Shown here piece after piece: positions 1-5,393 of a stretch of DNA of 26,616 bases. The DNA comes from Candidatus Peribacteraceae bacterium (GTDB lineage Bacteria > Patescibacteriota > Gracilibacteria > Peribacterales > Peribacteraceae). The stretch lies in contig JABFSS010000045.1 of NCBI GenBank assembly GCA_013140485.1, positions 1 through 26,616 on the forward strand, in the 5' to 3' direction. Position 1 is the stretch's first letter, and every line of letters starts with the position of its first letter. The notes under the pieces were generated by a model. It worked only from the letters and a program-made list of their open reading frames with translations. It searched no databases and was not told the DNA's origin. Both the position numbers and the translations under genes were made by a program.

Positions 1-87
1 GAAAAACTCTTGAGCATGCCTGACCACGAAATTCGCAGGAGATTTTTTACGGATACCCCCGATCTCACCGGTTTAAGCGAGGAATAA
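1..87 (+). CDS. C-terminal end of an unidentified protein (partial)
   Basis: An open frame runs from the first base to a TAA at 85-87 and gives 28 residues ending DLTGLSEE. The tail is charged (DHEIRRRFF). It is too short to assign to a family. The next gene's -10 box lies only 25 nt after the stop, so this looks like a genuine gene end in a compact layout. No terminator is visible after it. Confidence 0.5.
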   Translation, partial: EKLLSMPDHEIRRRFFTDTPDLTGLSEE

Positions 88-111
88 GTACCACCGAGCG
101 GCTGGCCGTGC

Positions 112-117
112 TAAAAT
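112..117 (+). promoter_or_regulatory. -10 box TAAAAT for the 47-residue membrane protein
   Basis: TAAAAT lies exactly 6 nt before the ATG at 124. A start site 6-7 nt after the -10 would fall on the ATG, so the mRNA is probably leaderless. No clear -35 box is visible. Confidence 0.5.
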
Positions 118-123
118 GAGACC

Positions 124-267
124 ATGTGGCCTTTCCGCAGTCGCCGGGACAAACCAAAGAAGAAGCTCGTCGAACGCGTGATCGTGGGTCTCATCATCGG
201 CGGCGCCATCGGTTCGATTATCGGGAAGAAGATGGTCGATAAACATCATGATGAAGATAAAAAGTAA
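124..267 (+). CDS. Small single-span membrane protein with glycine zipper
   Basis: This 47-residue protein is too short for most gene finders. It has a basic N-terminus (FRSRRDKPKKK), one hydrophobic segment of about 17 residues (VIVGLIIGGAIGSIIG, roughly residues 19-34) with a GxxxG-type glycine pattern, and a charged tail (HHDEDKK). This is the layout of YtxH-like or glycine-zipper mini-proteins, but I cannot assign a family. The positive-inside rule places the N-terminus in the cytoplasm. The start is supported by a -10 box 6 nt upstream. Function is unknown. Confidence 0.65.
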   Translation: MWPFRSRRDKPKKKLVERVIVGLIIGGAIGSIIGKKMVDKHHDEDKK

Positions 268-329
268 GGGCTTCAGGAAGGGAAAAAGCTGTCTTCGATA
301 TCGGATTCATTTGCGTTATAGCGCAAAGG

Positions 330-351
330 CCATAGGCTCCGTCTCCTATGG
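330..351 (+). repeat. Inverted repeat enclosing the start codon of the 348 gene
   Basis: CCATAGG (330-336) and CCTATGG (345-351) are perfect complements separated by 8 nt. The ATG at 348 lies in the right arm, so a hairpin here would hide the start codon. Confidence 0.4.
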
Positions 352-599
352 TTGAAGCAGGAAAAATCCATCGAGGTGATGAGGATCCCGGGTCCAAAAC
401 TTGCTATGAAGATGACTCGGAGAGCATTCGTGAAGGCGAGGTCGACTGGCTTGAGGGCGTTCGCCGAGACAGAGATCATCACTTTGACAATACACAGCGG
501 TCATACCGGGCTTCGATCAATCGGTGGATACAAGATGCAAAACCAATGGTCGCCCAGACGACAGAAGAAGCTGAAGCTGAAGCAGCAGCCGTCAATTGA
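348..599 (+). CDS. Hypothetical acidic protein, 83 residues
   Basis: I do not recognise this protein. It reads as a mostly acidic, hydrophilic chain ending in the Glu/Ala-rich TTEEAEAEAAAVN. Codons show a strong excess of G in the first position (GAT, GAG, GAA, GTC), typical of real coding sequence, and this frame is preferred over the overlapping frame starting at 352 for that reason. No Shine-Dalgarno box is present. An in-frame TAG at 333 makes ATG 348 the furthest upstream start. The stop codon forms the left edge of a short hairpin (TGAGAA/TTCTCA, 597-613). The gene may be species-specific or decaying. Confidence 0.4.
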   Translation: MVEAGKIHRGDEDPGSKTCYEDDSESIREGEVDWLEGVRRDRDHHFDNTQRSYRASINRWIQDAKPMVAQTTEEAEAEAAAVN

Positions 600-615
600 G
601 AATCAACTTCTCAGT

Positions 616-653
616 AGCCCATTTTTCCTCTTCCTAAAGCCATAAAATGGGCT
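616..653 (+). repeat. 10-bp perfect inverted repeat
   Basis: AGCCCATTTT (616-625) is repeated in inverted form as AAAATGGGCT (644-653) with an 18-nt loop. It follows a smaller hairpin at 597-613. Together they may end transcription of the 348 gene, although no T-run follows. Confidence 0.5.
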
Positions 654-897
654 GTGAGGAGTTTTTTGCCTATCTCCTCTATGTACTGCTGCAGCAGTAC
701 ATTATACTGTTGGTACTTTTATTTCTTTCCCCCCCCCTACCATCGACGGAAGTAGCAACACAGCATCGGCCGGAAGTGGAAGCACTTCTGAAAGTACTGG
801 AGGAACCAGCGGTGGAATGTCTCATCGCAAGCGAGACGGAAAGAATCCACCGTGGTGCGAGAGGAGCCATCGAGAACACAGCGTAACGATGGATTAA
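647..897 (+). pseudogene. Possible frameshifted small secreted protein with a C9 tract
   Basis: Frame 647 starts with a short acidic N-terminus and a long hydrophobic segment (YIILLVLLFLSPP), like a signal or membrane anchor. At a run of nine C's (729-737) this frame gives way to a different frame that is Ser/Gly-rich (GSGSTSESTGGTSGG), then basic, and ends at TAA 895-897 directly against a terminator hairpin. One extra C would join the two parts into a protein of about 83 residues. It may be a sequencing error, a phase-variable tract, a decayed gene, or coincidence. The Ser/Gly-rich frame alone has no standard start codon before ATG 817. Confidence 0.3.
681..702. promoter_or_regulatory. 22-bp perfect palindrome next to a TATACT box
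   Basis: The sequence 681-702 is identical to its own reverse complement (left half ATGTACTGCTG). TATACT, the commonest -10 form in this window, begins immediately after it at 703. A perfect dyad covering the -35 region is the expected layout of a repressor operator. No regulator can be named. Confidence 0.5.
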
Positions 898-920
898 AGC
901 CCGCCCACAAGGCGGGTTTT
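897..920 (+). terminator. Rho-independent terminator
   Basis: The stem CCCGCC/GGCGGG (900-905 with 911-916) is extended by A-T and G-T pairs, has a 5-nt loop, and is followed by TTTT. It lies at the stop of the Ser/Gly-rich frame and could also serve the convergent asparaginase gene, though its T-run on that strand is weak. Confidence 0.7.
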
Positions 921-951
921 AATGATATAGCTAGAAACAAATGATCATTGG

Positions 952-1944
952 TCATTCGTCCAACTCTCCAACGAGACTACGCTCCATCAGTTCACGCAGG
1001 CGCAAGGGAGTGGATGCCTGCGTCAGCGCCCACATCAGTTTGACCGTCGCGCACTCGAGCCCCATGTTCTTGCCCGAAATGATGCCGAGGCCCTCCATCG
1101 TGAGTTGTTTGCGGTAACGGTGCAGGTCGACGGCGCCACGGAGCGTCTGCGAGATCATGACGACGGGAATCTTCTCTTCTTTGACCTGCCGCAGCCACGG
1201 GAAGAGGCTCTCGCTGACCATGCCCGGCCCGAAGGCGCGCAGGAGAATGCCGTGCGGCTTCGCCTTGATGACGTTCTCGAGGAATGCGTTGGGCATGCCG
1301 GGCGTGAGGGCAATGACCACCACGTTGGCATCGAATGTGGGGCGGCACGAGAGCGTCCGTTTACGGCGGACCATGCGCCAGGGGTGCAGGTGCACGTCGG
1401 TGCTGAAGTCGACGAGTGCGGGGAAGCGCGGGCTGTCGAATGTCTGCATGAGCGATTCGTCGACCTTCTTTGCGCGGGTTCCGCGGATGACCTTGGGCCC
1501 CAGGCACACGCACACTTCGGCGACATCGAGCTGCGCGGCGCGGATCGCGAAGATGAGGTTCATCCGGCCGTCGCCGGCGATATCGTTGATCGGCAGGAGC
1601 GCGCCCGTGAGGATCACCGGCTTGCGGAGATTCTGCAGCGCGAAGCTGAGTGCGCAGGCCGTGTACGACATCGTATTCGTGCCATGGATGACGACGAATC
1701 CTTCGAAATCCTCGTAGAGTTCCTCGATCTTCCGCGCGATTTCCACCCAGTGATCGGGCGTGACTTCGGACGAGCCGACGTTCGCGATCGAGAAGAATTC
1801 CAAACTGACTTCGCGCTGCATTTCCGGGATCGCGCGGTGAATCATCGACAAAGACTCCATCGGCTCAATGCGTCCTGTCTTCTGATTCATCACCATTCCG
1901 ATCGACCCACCAACGTAGAGAATTGCAATCTTTGAACGCGGCAT
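952..1944 (-). CDS. Type I L-asparaginase family protein (cytoplasmic)
   Basis: A 330-residue protein of the asparaginase/glutaminase/GatD fold, which hydrolyses Asn to Asp and ammonia in the canonical family. Visible motifs are an N-terminal YVGGSIGM (family GGTIG), HGTNTMSYTACALSF (family HGTDTM-YTA-ALSF), LTGALLPINDIAGDGRMNL, and the lysine region LGPKVIRGTRAKKV. There is no signal peptide. Two active-site positions differ from the family: the first Thr is Ser, and the Asp of HGTDT is Asn. Activity may therefore be altered. The start at 1944 (MPRSKIAILY) is set by a -10 box TATATT 6 nt upstream. A longer reading of the frame to 2295 would run through a terminator and is rejected. Confidence 0.85.
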   Translation of the reverse strand: MPRSKIAILYVGGSIGMVMNQKTGRIEPMESLSMIHRAIPEMQREVSLEFFSIANVGSSEVTPDHWVEIARKIEELYEDFEGFVVIHGTNTMSYTACALSFALQNLRKPVILTGALLPINDIAGDGRMNLIFAIRAAQLDVAEVCVCLGPKVIRGTRAKKVDESLMQTFDSPRFPALVDFSTDVHLHPWRMVRRKRTLSCRPTFDANVVVIALTPGMPNAFLENVIKAKPHGILLRAFGPGMVSESLFPWLRQVKEEKIPVVMISQTLRGAVDLHRYRKQLTMEGLGIISGKNMGLECATVKLMWALTQASTPLRLRELMERSLVGELDE

Positions 1945-1950
1945 GAATGA

Positions 1951-1956
1951 AATATA
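1951..1956 (-). promoter_or_regulatory. -10 box TATATT of the asparaginase gene
   Basis: On the minus strand TATATT lies 6 nt before the ATG at 1944, directly after the U-tract of the upstream RNA terminator. This implies a leaderless asparaginase mRNA. Confidence 0.55.
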
Positions 1957-1960
1957 GCAT

Positions 1961-2000
1961 AAAAAAACCCGCCACATTCCATGAAGGAGTGTGTGGCGGG
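1961..2000 (-). terminator. Strong rho-independent terminator of the upstream RNA
   Basis: Read on the minus strand, a perfect 9-bp stem (2000-1992 with 1976-1968) is followed by seven T's (1967-1961). It ends a transcript entering from above 2000, where no convincing protein is encoded. Confidence 0.8.
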
Positions 2001-2365
2001 GGTCACGGCGTTGACAAGCGCCATGGCTCCCTACCCTTTGGCGCATTTGATGAGCGCGCCGGCTCGTGTTTGTGTTTGTAGTAGCCCGAGTGCTCGGGCA
2101 TCGGCTCTCCTGTTTTCGTTCCAGGAGTACGAACGTGTGTGTTTGTGTGCTTCGCACCGGGCCACATCTGCAGTGCAAACGTGGAAGGAGATGCGAAGGA
2201 GAGATCCCTCCGTGACCAGACGAGCCGGTCAGGAGGGAACCTCGGTGTAACGAGTCGTCCCGGTACCTTCGCAGATACGGGGCGTTACGTGTCACGTGAT
2301 CGCGTGAGCGATTTTACGTGACGGAGGCAGGGAGGGGTAAGGGGTGACTCGCCGCTAGGAAATGT

Positions 2366-2389
2366 GTCATCCTGAGCGGAGCGAAGGAC
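2366..2389. repeat. Dispersed palindromic repeat, short version
   Basis: Ends TCCTGAG and CGAAGGA surround a short core. It belongs to the same family as the copies at 3330-3366, 5311-5354 and 21308-21330, and resembles intergenic elements of the type GTCATCCTGAGC...GAAGGA seen in many bacterial genomes. Confidence 0.55.
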
Positions 2390-2449
2390 ATCCCTGGCCT
2401 CTCCCGGCCTCTGTTTTGGGTAGAGAGTTGTGAATGAACAAATCCTCAT

Positions 2450-2478
2450 ATTATAGCCGAAAATCCGACTTTTTACAA
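2450..2478 (-). promoter_or_regulatory. Near-consensus promoter of the ncRNA candidate
   Basis: On the minus strand TTGTAA (2478-2473) is followed after 17 nt by a perfect TATAAT (2455-2450), one of the two best sigma-70-like promoters in the window. Transcription would start near 2443. Its -35 box overlaps that of the divergent gmk promoter. Confidence 0.7.
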
Positions 2479-2499
2479 CGGTGCTTCCCCCGCTAGGAT
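2472..2499 (+). promoter_or_regulatory. Promoter of gmk
   Basis: TTTACA (2472-2477), a 16-nt spacer and TAGGAT (2494-2499) end 6 nt before the ATG at 2506. The gene is probably expressed from a leaderless mRNA. The -35 is shared, base for base, with the opposite-strand RNA promoter. Confidence 0.6.
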
Positions 2500-2505
2500 C
2501 ACCCC

Positions 2506-3087
2506 ATGCCCGCAGGGAAACTCGTCCTCATCATCGGACCGTCCGGCGTCGGCAAAAGCGTGATTTTAAAGACACTGCGCGACCGTCACCCCGAATTCGT
2601 CTTTCCCCGCTCCGCGACAACCCGCCCCCGCCGGGACGGCGAAGGAGACGATTTATACCGGTTCGTGACCGATGCGGAGTTCGACGGGCTGCTGAAAGAA
2701 AACAAGGTCCTCGAATGGGCCACGGTCCACGCGGGCGCCCGGTACGGAACGCTGGTCGATGAAATTGTTCCGTTCATCGAAAAAGGGCGGACGGTGATTC
2801 GCGAAGTCGACGTGCAAGGCTTCGATTCGATCCGGAAACATGAACTCTTCACGGGAACCAAACCGAAGTACCCCCTGCAATCGATCTTCATCCTTCCGGA
2901 GAGCAAAGAGCAGTTGATCAAGCACATCACCGACCGCGCCCCGATCGCGGAGGATGAACTGAAACGCCGGATCGCGAGCATGGAGAAGGAACTGGCCTAT
3001 GCGAAGCTCTGCACGGCGTCAGTGAAGAATATTGAGGGAAAGCTGGAAGAGACGTTGCGGGATGTGGAAAGCCTCATCGGCGCCTAG
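2506..3087 (+). CDS. gmk: Guanylate kinase
   Basis: A 193-residue protein that phosphorylates GMP to GDP with ATP in purine nucleotide metabolism, in the cytoplasm. The P-loop GPSGVGKS is at residues 11-18. The GMP-binding segment SATTRPRRDGEGDDLYRFV follows, then VLEWATVHAGARYGT (family EWA-VH--YGT) and REVDVQG (family IDVQGA). The length fits the family (about 190-210 residues). The start at 2506 is fixed by the promoter ending 6 nt upstream. The two tRNA genes follow on the same strand. Together with purE and purM in this window it suggests that purine nucleotides are made rather than only scavenged. Confidence 0.92.
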   Translation: MPAGKLVLIIGPSGVGKSVILKTLRDRHPEFVFPRSATTRPRRDGEGDDLYRFVTDAEFDGLLKENKVLEWATVHAGARYGTLVDEIVPFIEKGRTVIREVDVQGFDSIRKHELFTGTKPKYPLQSIFILPESKEQLIKHITDRAPIAEDELKRRIASMEKELAYAKLCTASVKNIEGKLEETLRDVESLIGA

Positions 3088-3132
3088 AAAAGCCCCGATG
3101 ACACTGCTACGCTCTCTCGGCTCTTTGTACGT

Positions 3133-3210
3133 GCGCCCGTAGTTCAGCCTGGATAGAACGCCAGATTGCGGATCTGGAAGTCGTAGGTTCAAATCCTGCC
3201 GGGCGCACCA
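3133..3210 (+). tRNA. tRNA-Arg (anticodon GCG), CCA encoded
   Basis: A 7-bp acceptor stem GCGCCCG/CGGGCGC, D arm GTTC/GAAC, anticodon stem CCAGA/TCTGG with loop TTGCGGA, T arm GTAGG-TTCAAAT-CCTGC, discriminator A and an encoded CCA. The anticodon is GCG, reading CGC/CGU. Most bacteria use ACG, edited to ICG, for these codons. No obvious -10 box is visible in 3088-3132. Confidence 0.95.
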
Positions 3211-3224
3211 TCTTTAATATCTAC

Positions 3225-3301
3225 GGGGATGTAGCTCAGCTGGCTAGAGCGTCTGCATGGCATGCAGAAGGTCAGGGGTTCAAGTCCCCTCATCTCCACC
3301 A
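3225..3301 (+). tRNA. tRNA-Ala (anticodon GGC), CCA encoded
   Basis: Acceptor GGGGATG/CATCTCC, D arm GCTC/GAGC, anticodon stem TCTGC/GCAGA with loop ATGGCAT (anticodon GGC), T arm AGGGG-TTCAAGT-CCCCT, then ACCA. It lies 14 nt after tRNA-Arg and is probably co-transcribed with it. Confidence 0.95.
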
Positions 3302-3329
3302 ATCTGATATTCTGTACCCATGCACGTCG

Positions 3330-3366
3330 CCCCTCGATACGTCCGCCTCCGGCGGACTACTCGGGA
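3330..3366. repeat. Dispersed palindromic repeat with inner hairpin
   Basis: A perfect 6-bp hairpin TCCGCC-TCC-GGCGGA is flanked by CCCTCGATACG and CTACTCGGGA. Read on the minus strand its ends (CCGAGTAG and CGTATCGAGG) match those of the 5311-5354 copy, while the inner stem differs. It lies just before the purE -10 box. Confidence 0.65.
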
Positions 3367-3374
3367 CGACCTAC

Positions 3375-3380
3375 TCTAAT
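3375..3380 (+). promoter_or_regulatory. -10 box TCTAAT of purE
   Basis: It lies 5 nt before the ATG at 3386, consistent with a leaderless purE mRNA. No good -35 box is seen because the repeat occupies that position. Confidence 0.4.
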
Positions 3381-3385
3381 AGCAT

Positions 3386-3835
3386 ATGCATGTCGCCTTC
3401 CTCCTCGGCAGCAAAACGGATGTTGAGTTCACCCAGAAGATCGCCGATTTGCTGAAGGAGTTTGACGTTCCCTCCGAGATCATCGTCGCCTCGGCACACA
3501 AGGTGCCGGAAAAAGTCATCGAAGAAGTGAAGAAGCTCAACGCGCGGAAGGACCCCACTGTCGTGATCACCGTCGTCGGGATGAGCAACGGGCTCGGCGG
3601 AGTGGTCGCGGGAAGTTGCGTGCACCCGGTGATCAACTGCCCGCCGTACAAGGATTTGACGGAGTATCTGACGGACATCCACTCTAACCTCCGCATGCCG
3701 TCGGATGTTCCCGTGATGACGGTTTTGAACCAGAAGAATGCGGCGCTGTGTGCGCTGCGCATCCTCGGAGAGAGTGACGCGGCGCTGAAAGCGAAACTGA
3801 TGAAGCGAATTGAGAAAATCAAAGCGGAGTATTGA
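3386..3835 (+). CDS. purE: 5-aminoimidazole ribonucleotide carboxylase, class II-like PurE
   Basis: A 149-residue cytoplasmic enzyme that adds CO2 to the imidazole ring in purine synthesis. Motifs are LLGSKTD near the N-terminus, SAHKVPE, VVGMSNGLGGVVAG, PVINCPP, SNLRMPS and TVLNQKNAALCA. The GMSNGLG, CPP and LRMPS motifs match the class II form (as in the AIRC domain of animal PAICS, which has GRSNGLG and SCPP) rather than the common bacterial class I form (GAGGAAHLPGM). Class II enzymes use CO2 directly and need no PurK. A weak hairpin (ATCGGA/TCCGAT, from 3880) lies downstream. PurM, the preceding step, is encoded at 11909. Confidence 0.88.
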   Translation: MHVAFLLGSKTDVEFTQKIADLLKEFDVPSEIIVASAHKVPEKVIEEVKKLNARKDPTVVITVVGMSNGLGGVVAGSCVHPVINCPPYKDLTEYLTDIHSNLRMPSDVPVMTVLNQKNAALCALRILGESDAALKAKLMKRIEKIKAEY

Positions 3836-3920
3836 CGATAGGGCTCTGATCGGTAAAGCATGGGGCAGATCTGCTTGCAATCGGATGTTATGAGGAGAAA
3901 ACTCCGATCTTCTTTCCTCC

Positions 3921-4268
3921 ATGCAGCCGAACCACGTCTACTTCCGGGAATGGGAACCGATGGAAAGCGCATTACTCGATGTCGTGAGAACGATTGCGCT
4001 TGCCGAAACACTTGCCCTTGCGAACCGTTTGGAAAACGGCACGGTAGAGCGGCTGATTCACCGGCTGCGCATACTGAAAAACCAGGCCCTTCATGTGCAT
4101 CAATCGGACCGATGGAAAACTGCCGAACTTGCGCGCATATGTGAAGATGCGATTTCCAATGCCCGCGATCTTCTGCGTATCGACATGCTTCTCATCCTCA
4201 AGTCGAGCATCCGTGCGTGGCCGAATTCTTTTATAGAATTCCCTATGCCGAGGTACATCGGTCTGTAG
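3921..4268 (+). CDS. Hypothetical small helical protein, 115 residues
   Basis: I do not recognise this protein. It appears almost entirely alpha-helical, with alternating hydrophobic and charged residues (for example ALLDVVRTIALAETLALANRL and AELARICEDAISNARDLLRIDMLLIL), and ends with an aromatic/proline tail. Codon use matches its neighbours. There are no membrane segments, signal peptide or cysteine pairs. The start is uncertain: ATG 3921 has no Shine-Dalgarno box and no -10 box at 6 nt, and ATG 3960 is an alternative. Its end overlaps a possible promoter (TATAGA, 4232-4237) for the downstream glycosylase gene. Confidence 0.6.
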   Translation: MQPNHVYFREWEPMESALLDVVRTIALAETLALANRLENGTVERLIHRLRILKNQALHVHQSDRWKTAELARICEDAISNARDLLRIDMLLILKSSIRAWPNSFIEFPMPRYIGL

Positions 4269-4281
4269 TACTCTGCAAACA

Positions 4282-4842
4282 ATGCTTGCCCTGTCACTCA
4301 GCGATCTTCAATCAAAACTCCGCGAATGGAAAGGCTGCGCACTCCATAAGACGGCAACGCAGGCCGTTCTCGGCGAGGGCAATCCCAACGCAGATGTGAT
4401 GTTCATCGGCGAGGCACCGGGACAGAAGGAAGATGAGCTGGGCAGACCGTTCGTCGGAGCCGCCGGACAATTTTTGGATGAACTGCTCGGGACGATCGGA
4501 CTGAAGCGCGCCGACGTCTATATCAGCAACGTGGTGAAGTACCGGCCGCCGGGCAACCGCGAGCCGACGCCGGAAGAGAAAGAACAGTGCATGCCGTGGC
4601 TCAAGATGGAGATCGCGATCATCAAGCCGAAAGTGATCGTCCCGCTGGGGCGCCACGCGCTCGGGCACTTCTTCACCAAGCTCAGCATCACGGAAGCTCA
4701 TGGGAAGGCGCAGAAGCTGACGGACACGGTAACCGTCTTCCCGATCTACCACCCCGCGGCGGCGTTGCACAATGGGGGGCTACGGCAAGCTCTCTATGAT
4801 GATTTTCAAGCCTTGGGGAAATTCTTGTTAGAAAGAAAATAG
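4282..4842 (+). CDS. Family 4 uracil-DNA glycosylase with incomplete Fe-S ligand set
   Basis: A 186-residue protein of the UDG superfamily, which removes uracil from DNA. Motifs are GEAPGQKEDELGRPFVGAAG (the water-activating GEAPG loop, residue 43 onward), NVVKYRPPGNREPTPEE and the C-terminal loop YHPAAAL. Family 4 enzymes bind a 4Fe-4S cluster through four Cys (14, 17, 85 and 101 in the Thermus enzyme). The same spacing here falls on Trp16, Cys19, Tyr87 and Cys103, so two ligands are missing while the fold motifs are intact. The start at 4282 is chosen for the family-like N-terminus; TACTCT lies 7 nt upstream. The stop codon lies in the left arm of a long inverted repeat. Confidence 0.88.
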   Translation: MLALSLSDLQSKLREWKGCALHKTATQAVLGEGNPNADVMFIGEAPGQKEDELGRPFVGAAGQFLDELLGTIGLKRADVYISNVVKYRPPGNREPTPEEKEQCMPWLKMEIAIIKPKVIVPLGRHALGHFFTKLSITEAHGKAQKLTDTVTVFPIYHPAAALHNGGLRQALYDDFQALGKFLLERK

Positions 4843-4932
4843 TGATTAGTTATTAGTAATTAGTTAGTAGTGAAGCGTGATACGCACGCGAGAATGTTCC
4901 CAATACACTAATCACTAATAACTAATATACTA
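4840..4932. repeat. Word-based long inverted repeat between the UDG and membrane-protein genes
   Basis: The left arm (4840-4864) is made of TAGT/GATTAG/TTATTAG words and begins at the UDG stop codon. The right arm (4907-4932) is its near-perfect complement with two small differences. The 42-nt loop is unrelated, GC-richer sequence. The right arm runs into the TATACT -10 box of the next gene. It may act as terminator and insulator. Confidence 0.75.
4926..4931 (+). promoter_or_regulatory. -10 box TATACT for the 4941 gene
   Basis: It lies 9 nt before the ATG at 4941 and overlaps the right arm of the inverted repeat, so hairpin sequence and promoter are combined. Confidence 0.5.
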
Positions 4933-4940
4933 AAGGTCCG

Positions 4941-5303
4941 ATGACCTCCCTTCTTTTCGCCATCAGCGTTTCGGCGTTATTGTCTACCACTTCCCTCTTG
5001 GTAGTTCTCTTCCGCGTCAGTCCCCTCACCGCCCCCGGCTACGCCATCCCGGCATTCTTCATCAGCCTCTTCCTGGCCATCAGCTCGATCATGACGCTCG
5101 CGTTCTACGCGCTCTGGCGCTTTGTGCCGCTCCACTCCTGGGACTTGGGGCAGATCCTGGGCATCTCCGTCCGGCAGGGCGTCTTCGTGGGCCTGGCAAC
5201 CGTCATCCTCGTGCTCTTCCACGTCCTCGGCCTCCTCACATGGTGGATCGCCGTCATGATCTACTGCGTATTTGCTCTCGTCGAATTGGCTTTGAATTCA
5301 TAA
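4941..5303 (+). CDS. Small integral membrane protein, 120 residues
   Basis: A hydrophobic protein with three, possibly four, membrane segments: about residues 2-24 (LLFAISVSALLSTTSLLVVLF), 33-60 (a long stretch of Ala, Phe, Ile and Leu) and 77-118 (two segments, VFVGLATVILVLFHVLG and WWIAVMIYCVFALVEL). Loops are short and there is no recognisable enzymatic motif. I do not recognise the family. The start is supported by the TATACT box 9 nt upstream. It lies upstream of pheS, separated from it by a palindromic repeat and pheS's own -10 box, so it is probably a separate transcription unit. Confidence 0.7.
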   Translation: MTSLLFAISVSALLSTTSLLVVLFRVSPLTAPGYAIPAFFISLFLAISSIMTLAFYALWRFVPLHSWDLGQILGISVRQGVFVGLATVILVLFHVLGLLTWWIAVMIYCVFALVELALNS

Positions 5304-5310
5304 TCGGATT

Positions 5311-5354
5311 GTCATTCCGAGTAGTTCGCGCTGGAAGCGCGAACGTACGAGGAA
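5311..5354. repeat. Dispersed palindromic repeat with 8-bp inner hairpin
   Basis: TTCGCGCT-GGA-AGCGCGAA is a perfect 8-bp hairpin between conserved ends TTCCGAGTAG and CGTACGAGGAA. The ends match the 3330-3366 copy read on the other strand; the stem sequence does not. Confidence 0.7.
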
Positions 5355-5381
5355 CCCTGGCCCTTTAGCAACCATCAATCC

Positions 5382-5387
5382 TATACT
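5382..5387 (+). promoter_or_regulatory. -10 box TATACT of pheS
   Basis: It ends 6 nt before the ATG at 5394, consistent with a leaderless mRNA. A -35 box is not evident. Confidence 0.6.
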
Positions 5388-5393
5388 GTTCTC

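Larger units (their letters stand above)
1961..2443 (-). ncRNA. Candidate structured non-coding RNA, about 480 nt
   Basis: A near-consensus promoter (2478-2450) and a strong terminator bound a region with no credible protein on either strand but many stable helices: GTCACGT/ACGTGAC with an inner TCGC/GCGA (2291-2322), a 12-bp helix with one bulge (2205-2238), CTCCTG/CAGGAG (2107-2127), GCCCGAG/CTCGGGC (2084-2099) and GGCG/CGCC (2007-2022). The segment GTCAC at 2002-2006 can pair with GTGAC at 2344-2348, closing a domain of about 350 nt. I looked for signatures of RNase P RNA, tmRNA and SRP RNA and found none. A short dispersed repeat (2366-2389) lies in the 5' part. Confidence 0.55.

Noticed and set aside
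273..482. 69-codon minus-strand ORF upstream of the asparaginase region
   Set aside because: No promoter, no motif, and the opposite frame at 348-599 has better codon composition.
1105..1935. 276-codon plus-strand ORF opposite the asparaginase gene
   Set aside because: It mirrors the coding strand of a clear protein family member. Its translation is Arg/Asp/Glu/His-rich in the way typical of antisense frames in GC-rich genes.
1945..2295. N-terminal extension of the asparaginase-family protein
   Set aside because: The extension is basic, Ser/Arg-rich and low in structure, and it would cross a strong terminator and the gene's own -10 box. The family start aligns with ATG 1944.
1961..2443. RNase P RNA, tmRNA or SRP RNA at the structured locus
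   Set aside because: The expected conserved motifs (GAGGAAAGTCC and partner elements, T-loop with CCA end and tag ORF, GGAA-tipped SRP helix) are not found on either strand.
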